Shown here: positions 19,772 through 27,693 of the stretch, piece after piece
Layout: every line of letters begins with the position of its first letter
Position numbering within the stretch: position 1 is the stretch's first letter
Assembly: GCF_900111805.1 (NCBI RefSeq)
Contig: NZ_FOJN01000005.1
Span: forward strand, 227,168 to 291,167
Direction of reading: 5' to 3'
DNA length: 64,000 nucleotides
Origin: Rhodococcoides kroppenstedtii
GTDB lineage: Bacteria > Actinomycetota > Actinomycetes > Mycobacteriales > Mycobacteriaceae
The notes under the pieces: model-generated
Database searches by the model: none
The model's input: the letters and a program-made list of their open reading frames with translations, nothing else
What the model was told of the DNA's origin: nothing
Program-made: the position numbers and the translations under genes

Positions 19772-19878
19772 GTGGCGGTGACCCCTCGGTGCTCACGGGA
19801 CGATTCCGTTCCGTACGGACGGTGCGACGTCGTCGCCGACGCCGCGCACCAGCCTACCGAGGGCCGTGCCACGATCGA

Positions 19879-20292
19879 TCAGCGCGGGGACACGCCGAGG
19901 TCGAGCTGCTCCACGACGGTCGGCTGCGGCGGAACGTCGGCGGCCCGCAGGTTGGCCACTCCGACGAGCCCGAGGGCCGTTGCCGCTGTGACCAGAACCA
20001 CAGCGGCGACCGACGCGAGACCCCGGACCGGCCGAGACACGTGCGGTGCACGCGACACCCCGACCGAGTGGCCGACGTACTCGACCGCGCCGGCGTGCGG
20101 GCGACGCACGTCGCGCGAGACGGCACGACGGCGTACGGGAGCAGACCGACGCGGCGCGGGGGCCGCGACGCGCTCGGCCGTGGCCACGGAACCCCAGTAG
20201 GACTCGTCGTCGCAGGTCCAGCGATCGACGGACGGGCGAGAGGTCGCTCCGACTCGAGCGCCGCGAACGGTCTGCAGTTCGGTACTGATCAC
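19879..20292 (-). CDS. SOS-controlled membrane protein in the DivS/ChiZ position
   Basis: 137-aa protein with a basic, probably cytoplasmic N-terminal region, one transmembrane helix at about residues 92-113 (LASVAAVVLVTAATALGLVG) and a short 24-residue outer tail. Its location between nrdR and lexA, divergent from lexA and preceded by a LexA box, matches C. glutamicum divS and M. tuberculosis Rv2719c (ChiZ), SOS-induced cell-division suppressors. The mycobacterial protein carries a LysM domain; none is visible here and the frame ends where it would be expected. The start is GTG 20290-20292 with GAGGAG about 10 nt upstream. A longer open frame to 20439 would run through the LexA box. Confidence 0.75.
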   Translation of the reverse strand: MISTELQTVRGARVGATSRPSVDRWTCDDESYWGSVATAERVAAPAPRRSAPVRRRAVSRDVRRPHAGAVEYVGHSVGVSRAPHVSRPVRGLASVAAVVLVTAATALGLVGVANLRAADVPPQPTVVEQLDLGVSPR

Positions 20293-20380
20293 GACAACCA
20301 CTCCTCGTGGGTAGGCGGTGGTACCCCGGCGAGCTGAACGCCCACCGGCGTTCGGCCGTTCCGTTCGACCACGCGTTCGA

Positions 20381-20396
20381 AGGAACGCATGTTCGA
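20381..20396. promoter_or_regulatory. LexA (SOS) box upstream of the divS-like gene
   Basis: AGGAACGCATGTTCGA matches the actinobacterial SOS box TCGAAC-N4-GTTCGA in 10 of 12 defined positions, with the right half perfect. It abuts a TATACA -10-like element on the minus strand (20397-20402). A second perfect palindrome, GCGTTC-GAAG-GAACGC (20373-20388), overlaps it. Confidence 0.75.
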
Positions 20397-20442
20397 TGTA
20401 TAGCAGGGCGGTCCGACACAGTCCACGAAATCGCGACACGGA

Positions 20443-20458
20443 TCGAACAGGTGTTTGA
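20443..20458. promoter_or_regulatory. LexA (SOS) box overlapping the lexA -35 region
   Basis: TCGAACAGGTGTTTGA has one mismatch to TCGAAC-N4-GTTCGA. The downstream half contributes to a TTTGAT -35 (20454-20459), followed after 18 bp by TAACTT (20478-20483). LexA binding should therefore block its own promoter. Confidence 0.8.
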
Positions 20459-20598
20459 TCACCGGTCGAATCCGGTCTAACTTCTACTCACGACGTCGCA
20501 TCGGACACCGGGGCACCAGACGCCCCATCCGCACCACCGTCCGGCGCGCCCAGCAGCACCCGCCCGCCCCGGGCCGGCCACCGATGGAGGTTCACAGC

Positions 20599-21318
20599 AT
20601 GACCGACGAGAGCTCGTCCGCCACGAGTACCGATTCCGGCCTGACCGAGCGGCAACGTCGCGTTCTCGAGGTCATCCGGGCCTCCGTCACCGAGCGTGGT
20701 TACCCGCCGAGCATCCGCGAGATCGGCGACGCCGTGGGCCTGACCTCGACCTCCTCGGTCGCCCACCAACTGCGGACACTGGAGAAGAAGGGCTTCCTGC
20801 GCCGCGACCCGAACCGGCCCCGCGCGGTCGACGTCCGCCTGCCGGGCGAGAACGGACGGCCGGACGAGGTGGCCTCGACGGGCGACGCCCCCACCGTCGA
20901 GCCCGCCGCCCGCGACGCCGGCGCCGAGTCGGACGCCCTGCCCGCGCCCACCTTCGTCCCGGTTCTCGGGCGCATCGCAGCCGGCGGTCCCATCCTGGCC
21001 GAGCAAGCCGTCGAAGAGGTGTTCCCCCTCCCGCGCGAGCTGGTCGGCTCCGGTTCGCTCTTCCTGCTGCGGGTGGTCGGCGAGTCCATGATCGACGCGG
21101 CCATCTGCGACGGTGACTGGGTGGTCGTCCGGCAGCAGAACGTCGCGGACAACGGAGACATCGTCGCCGCCATGATCGACGGCGAGGCCACGGTCAAGAC
21201 GTTCAAGCGCACCGGCGGTGACGTGTGGCTGCTCCCCCACAACCCGCTCTTCGAACCCATTCCCGGCAACGACGCCGTGATCCTCGGCAAGGTCGTCACC
21301 GTGATGCGCAAGCTCTGA
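20599..21318 (+). CDS. lexA: SOS regulatory repressor LexA
   Basis: 239-aa LexA. The winged-helix DNA-binding domain spans about residues 14-80 ([32 protein letters not shown]). The autocleavage site is Ala128-Gly129 in RIAAGGPI, the catalytic Ser163 is in VVGESMID and Lys200 in [13 protein letters not shown] 20599 is preferred to ATG 20584 because a GGAGG lies at 20586-20590, inside that alternative start, at proper spacing. It is divergent from the DivS-like gene and autoregulated through the box at 20443-20458. A strong hairpin at 21338 follows the stop. Confidence 0.97.
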   Translation: MTDESSSATSTDSGLTERQRRVLEVIRASVTERGYPPSIREIGDAVGLTSTSSVAHQLRTLEKKGFLRRDPNRPRAVDVRLPGENGRPDEVASTGDAPTVEPAARDAGAESDALPAPTFVPVLGRIAAGGPILAEQAVEEVFPLPRELVGSGSLFLLRVVGESMIDAAICDGDWVVVRQQNVADNGDIVAAMIDGEATVKTFKRTGGDVWLLPHNPLFEPIPGNDAVILGKVVTVMRKL

Positions 21319-21337
21319 TCGTCCCCCGACGACGGCG

Positions 21338-21367
21338 AGAGCCGGCACCGTTCTCGGTGCCGGCTCT
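21338..21367. terminator. Bidirectional hairpin terminator between lexA and acyl-CoA dehydrogenase
   Basis: The arms AGAGCCGGCACCG and CGGTGCCGGCTCT form a perfect 13-bp stem with a TTCT loop, placed between two convergent stop codons. It lacks a clear U-tract, as is common in high-G+C actinobacteria. Confidence 0.85.
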
Positions 21368-21386
21368 CATCGTTCGTCCGCGAGGG

Positions 21387-22529
21387 TCAGAGATCCAGGC
21401 CGCGCCCGATGATCTCCTTCATGATCTCCGTGGTGCCGCCGTAGATGGTCTGCACGCGAGAGTCCATGTACGCCTTGGCGATCGGGTATTCCTTCATGTA
21501 GCCGTATCCACCGTGGAGCTGCAGGCACCGGTCGATGATCTTGACCTGGTTCTCCGTGGTCCACCACTTGGCCATGGCGGCTTCCTGCACGGTGAGCTCG
21601 CCCGCGTTGAGCTGCTCGATGTACTTGTCCACCATGATGCGGACAGCTGTGGCCTCGGTGGCGCACTCGGCCAGGACGAACCGGGTGTTCTGGAACTTCC
21701 CGATCGGCTTGCCGAACGCCTTGCGGTCCTTGCAGTACTGCACCGTCATCTCGATCGAGCGTTCGATGGCAGCGGCCGCGACCACGGCGATGGACAGCCG
21801 CTCCTGCGGAAGGTTCTGCATGAGGTAGATGAAGCCCATCCCCTCCTCGCCCAGCATGTTCGCCGCCGGCACCCGGACGTCGGTGAAGCTGAGCTCGGCC
21901 GTGTCCTGGGCCTTCATGCCGATCTTGTCGAGGTTGCGGCCCCGCTCGAACCCGGGCATGTCGCGCTCGACGCCGAAGATGCTGAATCCCTGGGCGCCCT
22001 TCTCGGGATCGGTGCAGGCCACGACGAGGACCAGATCGGCGTTGATGCCGTTGGTAATGAACGTCTTCGAGCCGTTGAGCACCCAGTCGTCACCGTCGCG
22101 GACGGCGCGCGTCTTGATGCCCTGCAGGTCGCTGCCGGTGCCGGGCTCGGTCATCGCGATGGCGGTGATGAGCTCGCCCGAGCAGAATCCGGGCAGCCAG
22201 CGCTGCTTCTGCTCCTCGTTGGTGAGCTCGATCAGGTAGGGCGCGACGACGTCGTTGTGCAGGGTGAACCCGATGCCGCTGTAGCCGCCGAACGTGGTCT
22301 CCTCGGTGACGATCGCGTTGTAGCGGAAGTCCTTCACGCCGCCGCCGCCGTACTCCTCCGGCACGGCCATGCCCAGGAAGCCCTGCTTGCCGGCCTCGAC
22401 CCACACGCCGCGGTCGACGATGTTCTGCTCTTCCCACTCCGCGTGATGCGGTGCGACGTGCTGCTCGAGGAACTTCTTGTACGAGCTGCGGAACAGATCG
22501 TGCTCGGGCTCGAACAACGTGCGCTTCAT
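21387..22529 (-). CDS. Acyl-CoA dehydrogenase, long-chain (LCAD/FadE20) type
   Basis: 380-aa FAD-dependent acyl-CoA dehydrogenase. The flavin-contact motif AIAMTEPGTGSDLQGI and FITNGINADLVLV are present. The C-terminus has YGGTTEIMKEIIGR rather than the YEGT of medium-chain enzymes. As in mammalian LCAD, the catalytic base is therefore expected at Glu243 in NLPQERLSIA. It probably opens beta-oxidation of long or branched acyl-CoAs. The mycobacterial homologue FadE20 also sits near hflX/lexA. It is a single gene, convergent with lexA, with its own upstream region of about 180 bp. Confidence 0.92.
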   Translation of the reverse strand: MKRTLFEPEHDLFRSSYKKFLEQHVAPHHAEWEEQNIVDRGVWVEAGKQGFLGMAVPEEYGGGGVKDFRYNAIVTEETTFGGYSGIGFTLHNDVVAPYLIELTNEEQKQRWLPGFCSGELITAIAMTEPGTGSDLQGIKTRAVRDGDDWVLNGSKTFITNGINADLVLVVACTDPEKGAQGFSIFGVERDMPGFERGRNLDKIGMKAQDTAELSFTDVRVPAANMLGEEGMGFIYLMQNLPQERLSIAVVAAAAIERSIEMTVQYCKDRKAFGKPIGKFQNTRFVLAECATEATAVRIMVDKYIEQLNAGELTVQEAAMAKWWTTENQVKIIDRCLQLHGGYGYMKEYPIAKAYMDSRVQTIYGGTTEIMKEIIGRGLDL

Positions 22530-22638
22530 GACTCTCCTCGTGTGACGTGAGTTACCACTTCACGGTAGGTCGGAGCACGAAGGGCGTCGATGACCTGTGC
22601 GAGCGCGTTCGGTGACCACCCCCGACCCGATCCGATCC

Positions 22639-22675
22639 GGTGCAGTGGACGGCGTACAGCACCGCTCACTGCACC
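22639..22675. terminator. Hairpin downstream of the uracil permease gene
   Basis: GGTGCAGTG (22639-22647) pairs with CACTGCACC (22667-22675) around a 19-nt loop, 31 bp past the permease stop on the minus strand. Its right arm continues into CCGAT. The resulting ACTGCACCCGAT is repeated exactly in the ptsH terminator at 30127-30138. Confidence 0.55.
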
Positions 22676-22706
22676 CGATCGGCGTGACGGCGGACGGCGC
22701 GGCGAC

Positions 22707-23999
22707 TCAGCGAGCGGTGCGCCCCGCCGACGCCCGCAGGATCGGGTAGCCCACCAGGATCCCCACCGACCCCCAGACGATGCCGCCGAGCTCGACGGAC
22801 CCGATGGTCAGCGTCAGATCGCCGATCCCGGCGACCAGCGCGGCCGCGGCGACCATGAGGTTGACGGGCCGGGTGAAGTCGACGTTCGCCTCCTGCCAGA
22901 TCCGCACGCCGAGCAGTCCGATGAGCCCGTAGAGCACCAGGGTCGCGCCACCGATGACGCCGCCGGGCACGGTGAAGACCAGTGCGCCGAACTTCGGCGA
23001 GAACGCCAGGACCAGCGCCGTCGCGGCCGCGACCCAGTAAGCGGCCGTCGAGTACACGCGGGTGGCGGCCATGACGCCGATGTTCTCGGCGTAGGTCGTG
23101 GTGCCCGAACCACCGCCGGCGCCGGCGAGCGCGGTGGCGACCCCGTCGGCCACGAGGGCGTCGCCGGCGACGTCGTCCAGCGAGCGGCCGGTCATGGCGG
23201 CGACCGCCTTGACGTGACCGACGTTCTCGGCGACCAGGACCACGACGACGGGCAGAGCGACCAGCACGGCGGAGAGCTGGAACGACGGCCCGGTGAACGT
23301 CGGGACACCGACCCACGCGGCCTCTTGCAGCGCGTCGACACGGGCCGGATCGAGCGCGCCGGTCAGTGCGCCGAAGACCCAGCCGACGACGACGCCGACC
23401 AGGATGCCGAGCCGCCCGATCAGGCCGGGGACAGCGACGGTGACCAGCAGGATCGCCACGAGCGTGACGGTGGCGACCAGCGGCTGCGACTCGTAGGAGG
23501 TCACGGCGGTGCCGGCGAGGTTGAGTCCGATCAGCGCGACGATGGCGCCGGTGACCAGGGGCGGCATGGCGGCGTCGAGCGCACGACTCCCGGCCACCTT
23601 GACCAGCACGCCGACGGCGGCGAGAGCGACACCGACGACCAGCACGGCACCGAGCTGGGCCGCCGGACCGTCGCCCGCGGTGGCGGCGAGCGGCGCGATG
23701 AAGGCGAACGACGAGCCGAGGTAGCTCGGTACCCGGCCCCGCGTGATCAGCAGGAACAGCGCGGTGCCGAGGCCGGAGAAGAACAGCGTCGTGGTGACCG
23801 GGAAGCCGGTGATGGTCGGCACGAGCAGCGTCGCACCGAACATCGCGACGACGTGCTGCATGCCGATGCCGACGGTGCGCGGCCAGGACAGACGTTCGTC
23901 GGGGGCGACGACACCGTCGGCGGCCACGCTCCGGCCGTCACCGTGCAGGGTCCACCGGGGGACGAGGCGGGAGCGCGACGAGGCGCGGGGTGCGGTCAC
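22707..23999 (-). CDS. Uracil-xanthine permease (NCS2 family)
   Basis: 430-aa integral membrane nucleobase:cation symporter of the NAT/NCS2 family, expected 14 membrane spans in two inverted repeats. Family features include the early QHVVAMFGATLLVP (His in helix 1) and the helix-8 to helix-10 region VLVAENVGHVKAVAAMTG, with ENVG corresponding to the uracil-binding Glu, and GGSGTTTYAENIGVMAATRVYS, the NAT signature region in uracil-type form. These point to uracil rather than xanthine as substrate. A GTG start is used. It lies 34 bp downstream of ptsI on the same strand, so read-through from the PTS promoter is possible. Confidence 0.9.
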   Translation of the reverse strand: MTAPRASSRSRLVPRWTLHGDGRSVAADGVVAPDERLSWPRTVGIGMQHVVAMFGATLLVPTITGFPVTTTLFFSGLGTALFLLITRGRVPSYLGSSFAFIAPLAATAGDGPAAQLGAVLVVGVALAAVGVLVKVAGSRALDAAMPPLVTGAIVALIGLNLAGTAVTSYESQPLVATVTLVAILLVTVAVPGLIGRLGILVGVVVGWVFGALTGALDPARVDALQEAAWVGVPTFTGPSFQLSAVLVALPVVVVLVAENVGHVKAVAAMTGRSLDDVAGDALVADGVATALAGAGGGSGTTTYAENIGVMAATRVYSTAAYWVAAATALVLAFSPKFGALVFTVPGGVIGGATLVLYGLIGLLGVRIWQEANVDFTRPVNLMVAAAALVAGIGDLTLTIGSVELGGIVWGSVGILVGYPILRASAGRTAR

Positions 24000-24033
24000 G
24001 AGTCGTCATGATGACACGGACCGGCCCCCGGGC

Positions 24034-25728
24034 TCAGCCCAGGACGGCCGACGCCGCCTCCCGCGCCTCCAGGGGTCCTGCGGTGCCGAGGACCGCGCGG
24101 GCGGCCTCGCGGCACTGTTCGAGCGTGACCTGCCCCAGCCGAGCACCGACTCCGGCCACCGCGGCCGACGCCGCCGACAGGCTGGTGACGCCGAACCCGA
24201 CCAGGACGCAGGCGAGCAGCGGGTCCGCGGCGGCCTCACCGCAGACGCCCACCGGCTTGCCCGCGGCAGCTCCGGCCTCGGCGGCGCGGGCGACGAGAGC
24301 GAGCACCGCGGGCTGCCACGGGTCGGTCAGGGCGGCGAGGTCGGCGGACATCCGGTCGGCGGCCATCGTGTACTGCGCGAGATCGTTGGTGCCGATCGAC
24401 AGGAAGTCGACGTGCTCGAGGATGCGGTCGGCGAGCAGCGCGGCCGCGGGGACCTCGATCATCACGCCGGGGGTCAGACCGCGCTCGCGCACGTCCGCGG
24501 CGAAGGCCTTCGCTTCGTCGGCGGTCGCGATCATGGGGGCCATCACCCACGGCGACGACGACGTGGCCTCGGCGGCGGCGGCGATGGCGTCGAGCTGGCG
24601 ATGCAGGATGCCGCGGTCGGCGGCGGCGATGCGAATACCGCGCACGCCGAGCGCCGGGTTGGCCTCGTCGGGATGGGTGGCGAAACGCAGTGGCTTGTCG
24701 GATCCGGCGTCGAGCGTGCGGACGACGACCTTGTGGCCTTCGAACGCGGTGAGCACCTCGCCGTAGATGTCGGCCTGCTCGGCGACGGTCGGTTCGACGT
24801 CGCGGTCGAGGAAGCTCAGCTCGGTGCGGAACAGACCCACCCCGTCCGCGGCGGTCGTGCGGGCCGCGCGGGCACCGGCACCGTCCTGCACGTTGGCGAG
24901 GATGTCGACGTGGTGGCCGTCGGACGTCCGGCCCGGGCCCGTCCACTCGGCTACGCGGGCGAGGTGGGCGGCGGACTCGTCGACGGCGCGACGGGCCTCG
25001 TCGGCGTCGGGATCGACCGAGAGGAGTCCGGTGGTGCCGTCCACCATGATCGCGGTGTCGGCAGCGACGTCGTCGAGGCCGGCCACCGCGACGACGCAGG
25101 GAATGCCCAGTTGCCGGGCGATGATCGCGGTGTGGCTGGTGGGGCCGCCGAGCGAGGTGGCCAGCGCGACGACGAGCGTCGGGTCGAGGCCGGCGGTGTC
25201 GGCGGGGGCGAGGTCCTCGGCGAGCAGCACGGACGGCTGCGCGGGCGTGGGCACCCCGGGCTCGGGCAGGCCGGAGAGCTCGGCGAGTACGCGGTCGCAG
25301 ATGTCCATGAGGTCGGTGATGCGCTCGGCCATGCGCCCACCGAGCTTCGCGAACATCGCGACGAACTGGTCGGTGGCGGCCACGGCCGCATAGGCGGCGT
25401 CGGCGCCGCCCTTGATCGTCTTGGTGCCGGCGCCGAGCCAGCCGCGGTCCTCGGCCATGGCCGCGTTGGCGGCGAGGACCTCGGACGCGGAGCCGGTCGC
25501 GAGCGCGGCGCGGGCTTGCAGACGGGCGCCGACGGCCTTCGCCGCGGCGCGGAAACGCTCCACCTCGGCCTCGCGGGCGTCCTCGCCGATCTCGCGCGGC
25601 GCTTCGGGGCGAGTCGGGCGTGGGGCGGGGCGGACGACGGGCCCGTACCCGACGCCGGGAACGACGGGGGTCCCGTGGAGCGTGCGCGCGTCGGTCCGCG
25701 AGTCGGTCACGGTGGTGGATCCCGTCAT
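24034..25728 (-). CDS. ptsI: Phosphoenolpyruvate-protein phosphotransferase (PTS Enzyme I)
   Basis: 564-aa Enzyme I. It autophosphorylates from PEP and passes the phosphate to HPr. The active-site His199 is in SLGGPTSHTAIIARQLGIPCVVAV. The C-terminal PEP-binding TIM barrel shows VRTLDAGSDKPLRF, RTELSFLDRD, MIEVPAAALLAD and the terminal Cys motif VGVCGEAAADP. The start ATG has a perfect AGGAGG. It is transcribed divergently from fruR-fruK-fruA-ptsH across a shared regulatory region, so all components for fructose uptake are in one locus, as in Corynebacterium. Confidence 0.96.
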   Translation of the reverse strand: MTGSTTVTDSRTDARTLHGTPVVPGVGYGPVVRPAPRPTRPEAPREIGEDAREAEVERFRAAAKAVGARLQARAALATGSASEVLAANAAMAEDRGWLGAGTKTIKGGADAAYAAVAATDQFVAMFAKLGGRMAERITDLMDICDRVLAELSGLPEPGVPTPAQPSVLLAEDLAPADTAGLDPTLVVALATSLGGPTSHTAIIARQLGIPCVVAVAGLDDVAADTAIMVDGTTGLLSVDPDADEARRAVDESAAHLARVAEWTGPGRTSDGHHVDILANVQDGAGARAARTTAADGVGLFRTELSFLDRDVEPTVAEQADIYGEVLTAFEGHKVVVRTLDAGSDKPLRFATHPDEANPALGVRGIRIAAADRGILHRQLDAIAAAAEATSSSPWVMAPMIATADEAKAFAADVRERGLTPGVMIEVPAAALLADRILEHVDFLSIGTNDLAQYTMAADRMSADLAALTDPWQPAVLALVARAAEAGAAAGKPVGVCGEAAADPLLACVLVGFGVTSLSAASAAVAGVGARLGQVTLEQCREAARAVLGTAGPLEAREAASAVLG

Positions 25729-25824
25729 GTCGTTCCTCCTGCTGTGTGTCTGTGTGCTGTTGCCGTGGACGAACACCGTCGAAACCTGTGTGCGTCGCGT
25801 CTCGGCTCGCGACTGGTGTGATCG

Positions 25825-25888
25825 AGATTACGCGAACCTCTTGACATGTCAACAAAGACGGGCGTAAAACAACATAAACCAACAACAA
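25825..25888. promoter_or_regulatory. Divergent PTS promoter with palindromic shared -35 and A-rich operator candidate
   Basis: TTGACATGTCAA (25841-25852) is a 12-bp palindrome giving a TTGACA -35 in both directions. Leftward it is followed after 16 bp by TAATCT (25825-25830) for ptsI; rightward after 17 bp by GTAAAA (25864-25869) for fruR. The A/C-rich stretch 25866-25888 contains repeated AACAACA/CAACAAC words and is a plausible FruR operator. Confidence 0.65.
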
Positions 25889-25911
25889 ACCCACGGATCG
25901 GAGGGGCGGAG

Positions 25912-26691
25912 GTGACCACGACCATGTACGCGGAAGAGCGGCAGAACGCCATCGCGGGCCTCATCGGCCAGCGCGGTCGCGTATCCGTCGCCGACCTCGC
26001 GGACACCTTCGGCGTGACCACCGAGACCGTGCGGCGCGATCTGGCTGCGCTCGATCGCATGGGCGTCGTGCGCCGGGTCCACGGCGGCGCCGTTCCCGTC
26101 ACCACCATCGCGACCGTCGAGAAGGGCCTGGCCGAACGCGAGCACACGCGGACACAGGAGAAGGACCGCATCGCGGCCGCGGCCGTCCGGTTCCTTCCCG
26201 ACGCCGGCGGCAGCGTGGCGCTCGACGCCGGCACCACCACCGGACGCCTCGCCGCACTGGTCCCGGTCGACGTCGAACTCACCGTCGTGACCAACTCCCT
26301 GCCCATCGCCCAGCGCCTCGCCACGGTCCCGTCCTTGTCGCTCCACCTCGCCGGCGGGCGCGTCCGCGGCGTCACGCAGGCGACGGTCGGTGAGGACGCG
26401 GTGCGTACCTTCACGACCCTGCGCGTCGACGTCGCCTTCCTCGGCACCAACGCCCTCAGCGTCGCCCACGGCCTGTCCACCCCGGACACCGAGGAAGCCG
26501 CGGTCAAGCGCGCCATGGCCGCCGCCGCCGACCGCGTGGTCGTGGTCGCGGACTCCGCCAAGATCGGCCTCGAGTACTTCATGTCCTTCGCCGCACTCGA
26601 CGGCGTCGACGTCCTGGTCACCGACGACGGCATCACCGATGCCGACTGCACCCGTCTGCAGCAACACGGATTGGAGGTGGTGGTCGCATGA
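25912..26691 (+). CDS. fruR: DeoR-family transcriptional regulator of the fructose PTS
   Basis: About 259-aa DeoR/GlpR-type regulator. The helix-turn-helix RGRVSVADLADTFGVTTETVRRDLAALD sits at the N-terminus and the DeoR sensor domain (VALDAGTTTGRLA, NSLPIAQRLA, FLGTNALSVAHGLSTPDTEEAAVKRAM) follows. It resembles SugR/FruR of C. glutamicum, which respond to phosphorylated fructose intermediates. An open frame extends to ATG 25846, but that part is A-rich promoter sequence. GTG 25912 with GAGG 7 nt upstream is chosen, and ATG 25924 (MYAEERQ) is the close alternative. Its stop overlaps fruK (ATGA). Confidence 0.9.
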   Translation: MTTTMYAEERQNAIAGLIGQRGRVSVADLADTFGVTTETVRRDLAALDRMGVVRRVHGGAVPVTTIATVEKGLAEREHTRTQEKDRIAAAAVRFLPDAGGSVALDAGTTTGRLAALVPVDVELTVVTNSLPIAQRLATVPSLSLHLAGGRVRGVTQATVGEDAVRTFTTLRVDVAFLGTNALSVAHGLSTPDTEEAAVKRAMAAAADRVVVVADSAKIGLEYFMSFAALDGVDVLVTDDGITDADCTRLQQHGLEVVVA

Positions 26692-27683
26692 TCCTCACCC
26701 TGACGGCCAACCCCAGCATGGACCGCACCGTCACGCTCGACGCGGCGCTCCAGCGCGGCGCCGTCCATCGCGCCACCACCACGACCACCGATCCCGGCGG
26801 CAAGGGTGTCAACGTCGCCCGCGTCCTCACCGCCGCCGGCCGGCCGTGCACCGCCGTACTGCCCGGAACCGGCTCGGACCCCCTGCTCGGGGCGCTCGGC
26901 GCCCTGGGCGTGCGCTACCACGCCGTCCCGACGACGGGTCTCGCTCGCACCAATCTCACCGTGAGCGAACCCGACGGCACCACCACCAAGATCAACGAGC
27001 CCGGCACGGCGCTCGCCCCCGAGACCGTCGCCGGTCTCACCGCCTCGGTGCGCGAACTCGCGCAGCGCGCCCAGTGGGTCGTGCTGTCCGGTTCGGTCCC
27101 GCCCGGCGTCGGCGCGGGGTGGTACGGCGACCTGGTGGCGGCGGTACGCGAGACGTCGGCGCGCGTCGCCGTGGACACCTCGGACGCTCCCCTGCTCGCA
27201 CTCGCGGCAGGCTTCCCGCGGACCGCGCCGGACCTGATCAAGCCGAACGCCGAGGAGCTCGGACAGCTCACCGGACGCGACGGCGAGGTCCTCGAACACG
27301 CTGCAGCACAGGGCGATCCGATGCCCACGGTCGAGGCCGCCCGGATTCTCGTCGACCGCGGCGTCGGCGCCGTGCTCGCGACCCTGGGCGCCTCCGGTGC
27401 CGTCCTGGTCACCGCGACGGGCGCCTGGTTCGCCACCCCTCCCCCGATCACCCCGCGCAGCACCGTCGGCGCGGGCGATTCGTCCCTGGCCGGGTACGTG
27501 CTGGCCGACCTCGACGGTGCGGACGGTGCCGGGCGACTCGCCCGGGCCGTCGCCTACGGATCGGCAGCCGCCGCTCTGCCCGGCACCCGCCTCCCCACTC
27601 CCACCGACGTCCACGTCGACGCCGTTCCCGTTCGATCGCTTTCCCTGCCCGGCTCGTCCACCCTCGCTCGACACACCTCCTGA
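26688..27683 (+). CDS. fruK: 1-phosphofructokinase
   Basis: 331-aa PfkB/ribokinase-family kinase. It converts fructose 1-phosphate produced by FruA to fructose 1,6-bisphosphate. It begins MILTLTANPSMDRTV, with the substrate loop DPGGKGVNVARVL, the anion-hole motif GAGDSSLAGYV near the C-terminus (catalytic Asp), and VLSGSVPPGV. Start ATG overlaps the fruR stop and the stop is 10 nt before the fruA start, giving a tight fruR-fruK-fruA-ptsH operon. The family normally has about 310 aa; a short Ser/Thr-rich tail is added. Confidence 0.95.
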   Translation: MILTLTANPSMDRTVTLDAALQRGAVHRATTTTTDPGGKGVNVARVLTAAGRPCTAVLPGTGSDPLLGALGALGVRYHAVPTTGLARTNLTVSEPDGTTTKINEPGTALAPETVAGLTASVRELAQRAQWVVLSGSVPPGVGAGWYGDLVAAVRETSARVAVDTSDAPLLALAAGFPRTAPDLIKPNAEELGQLTGRDGEVLEHAAAQGDPMPTVEAARILVDRGVGAVLATLGASGAVLVTATGAWFATPPPITPRSTVGAGDSSLAGYVLADLDGADGAGRLARAVAYGSAAAALPGTRLPTPTDVHVDAVPVRSLSLPGSSTLARHTS

Positions 27684-27693
27684 GGAAATGAAC

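Noticed and set aside
20293..20439. Longer N-terminus for the DivS-like protein
   Set aside because: It would translate through the LexA box and the promoter; GTG 20292 has a good Shine-Dalgarno.
25846..25911. N-terminal extension of fruR from ATG 25846
   Set aside because: The codons fall in the A-rich divergent promoter and the translated residues are not conserved in DeoR regulators; GTG 25912 has the ribosome binding site.
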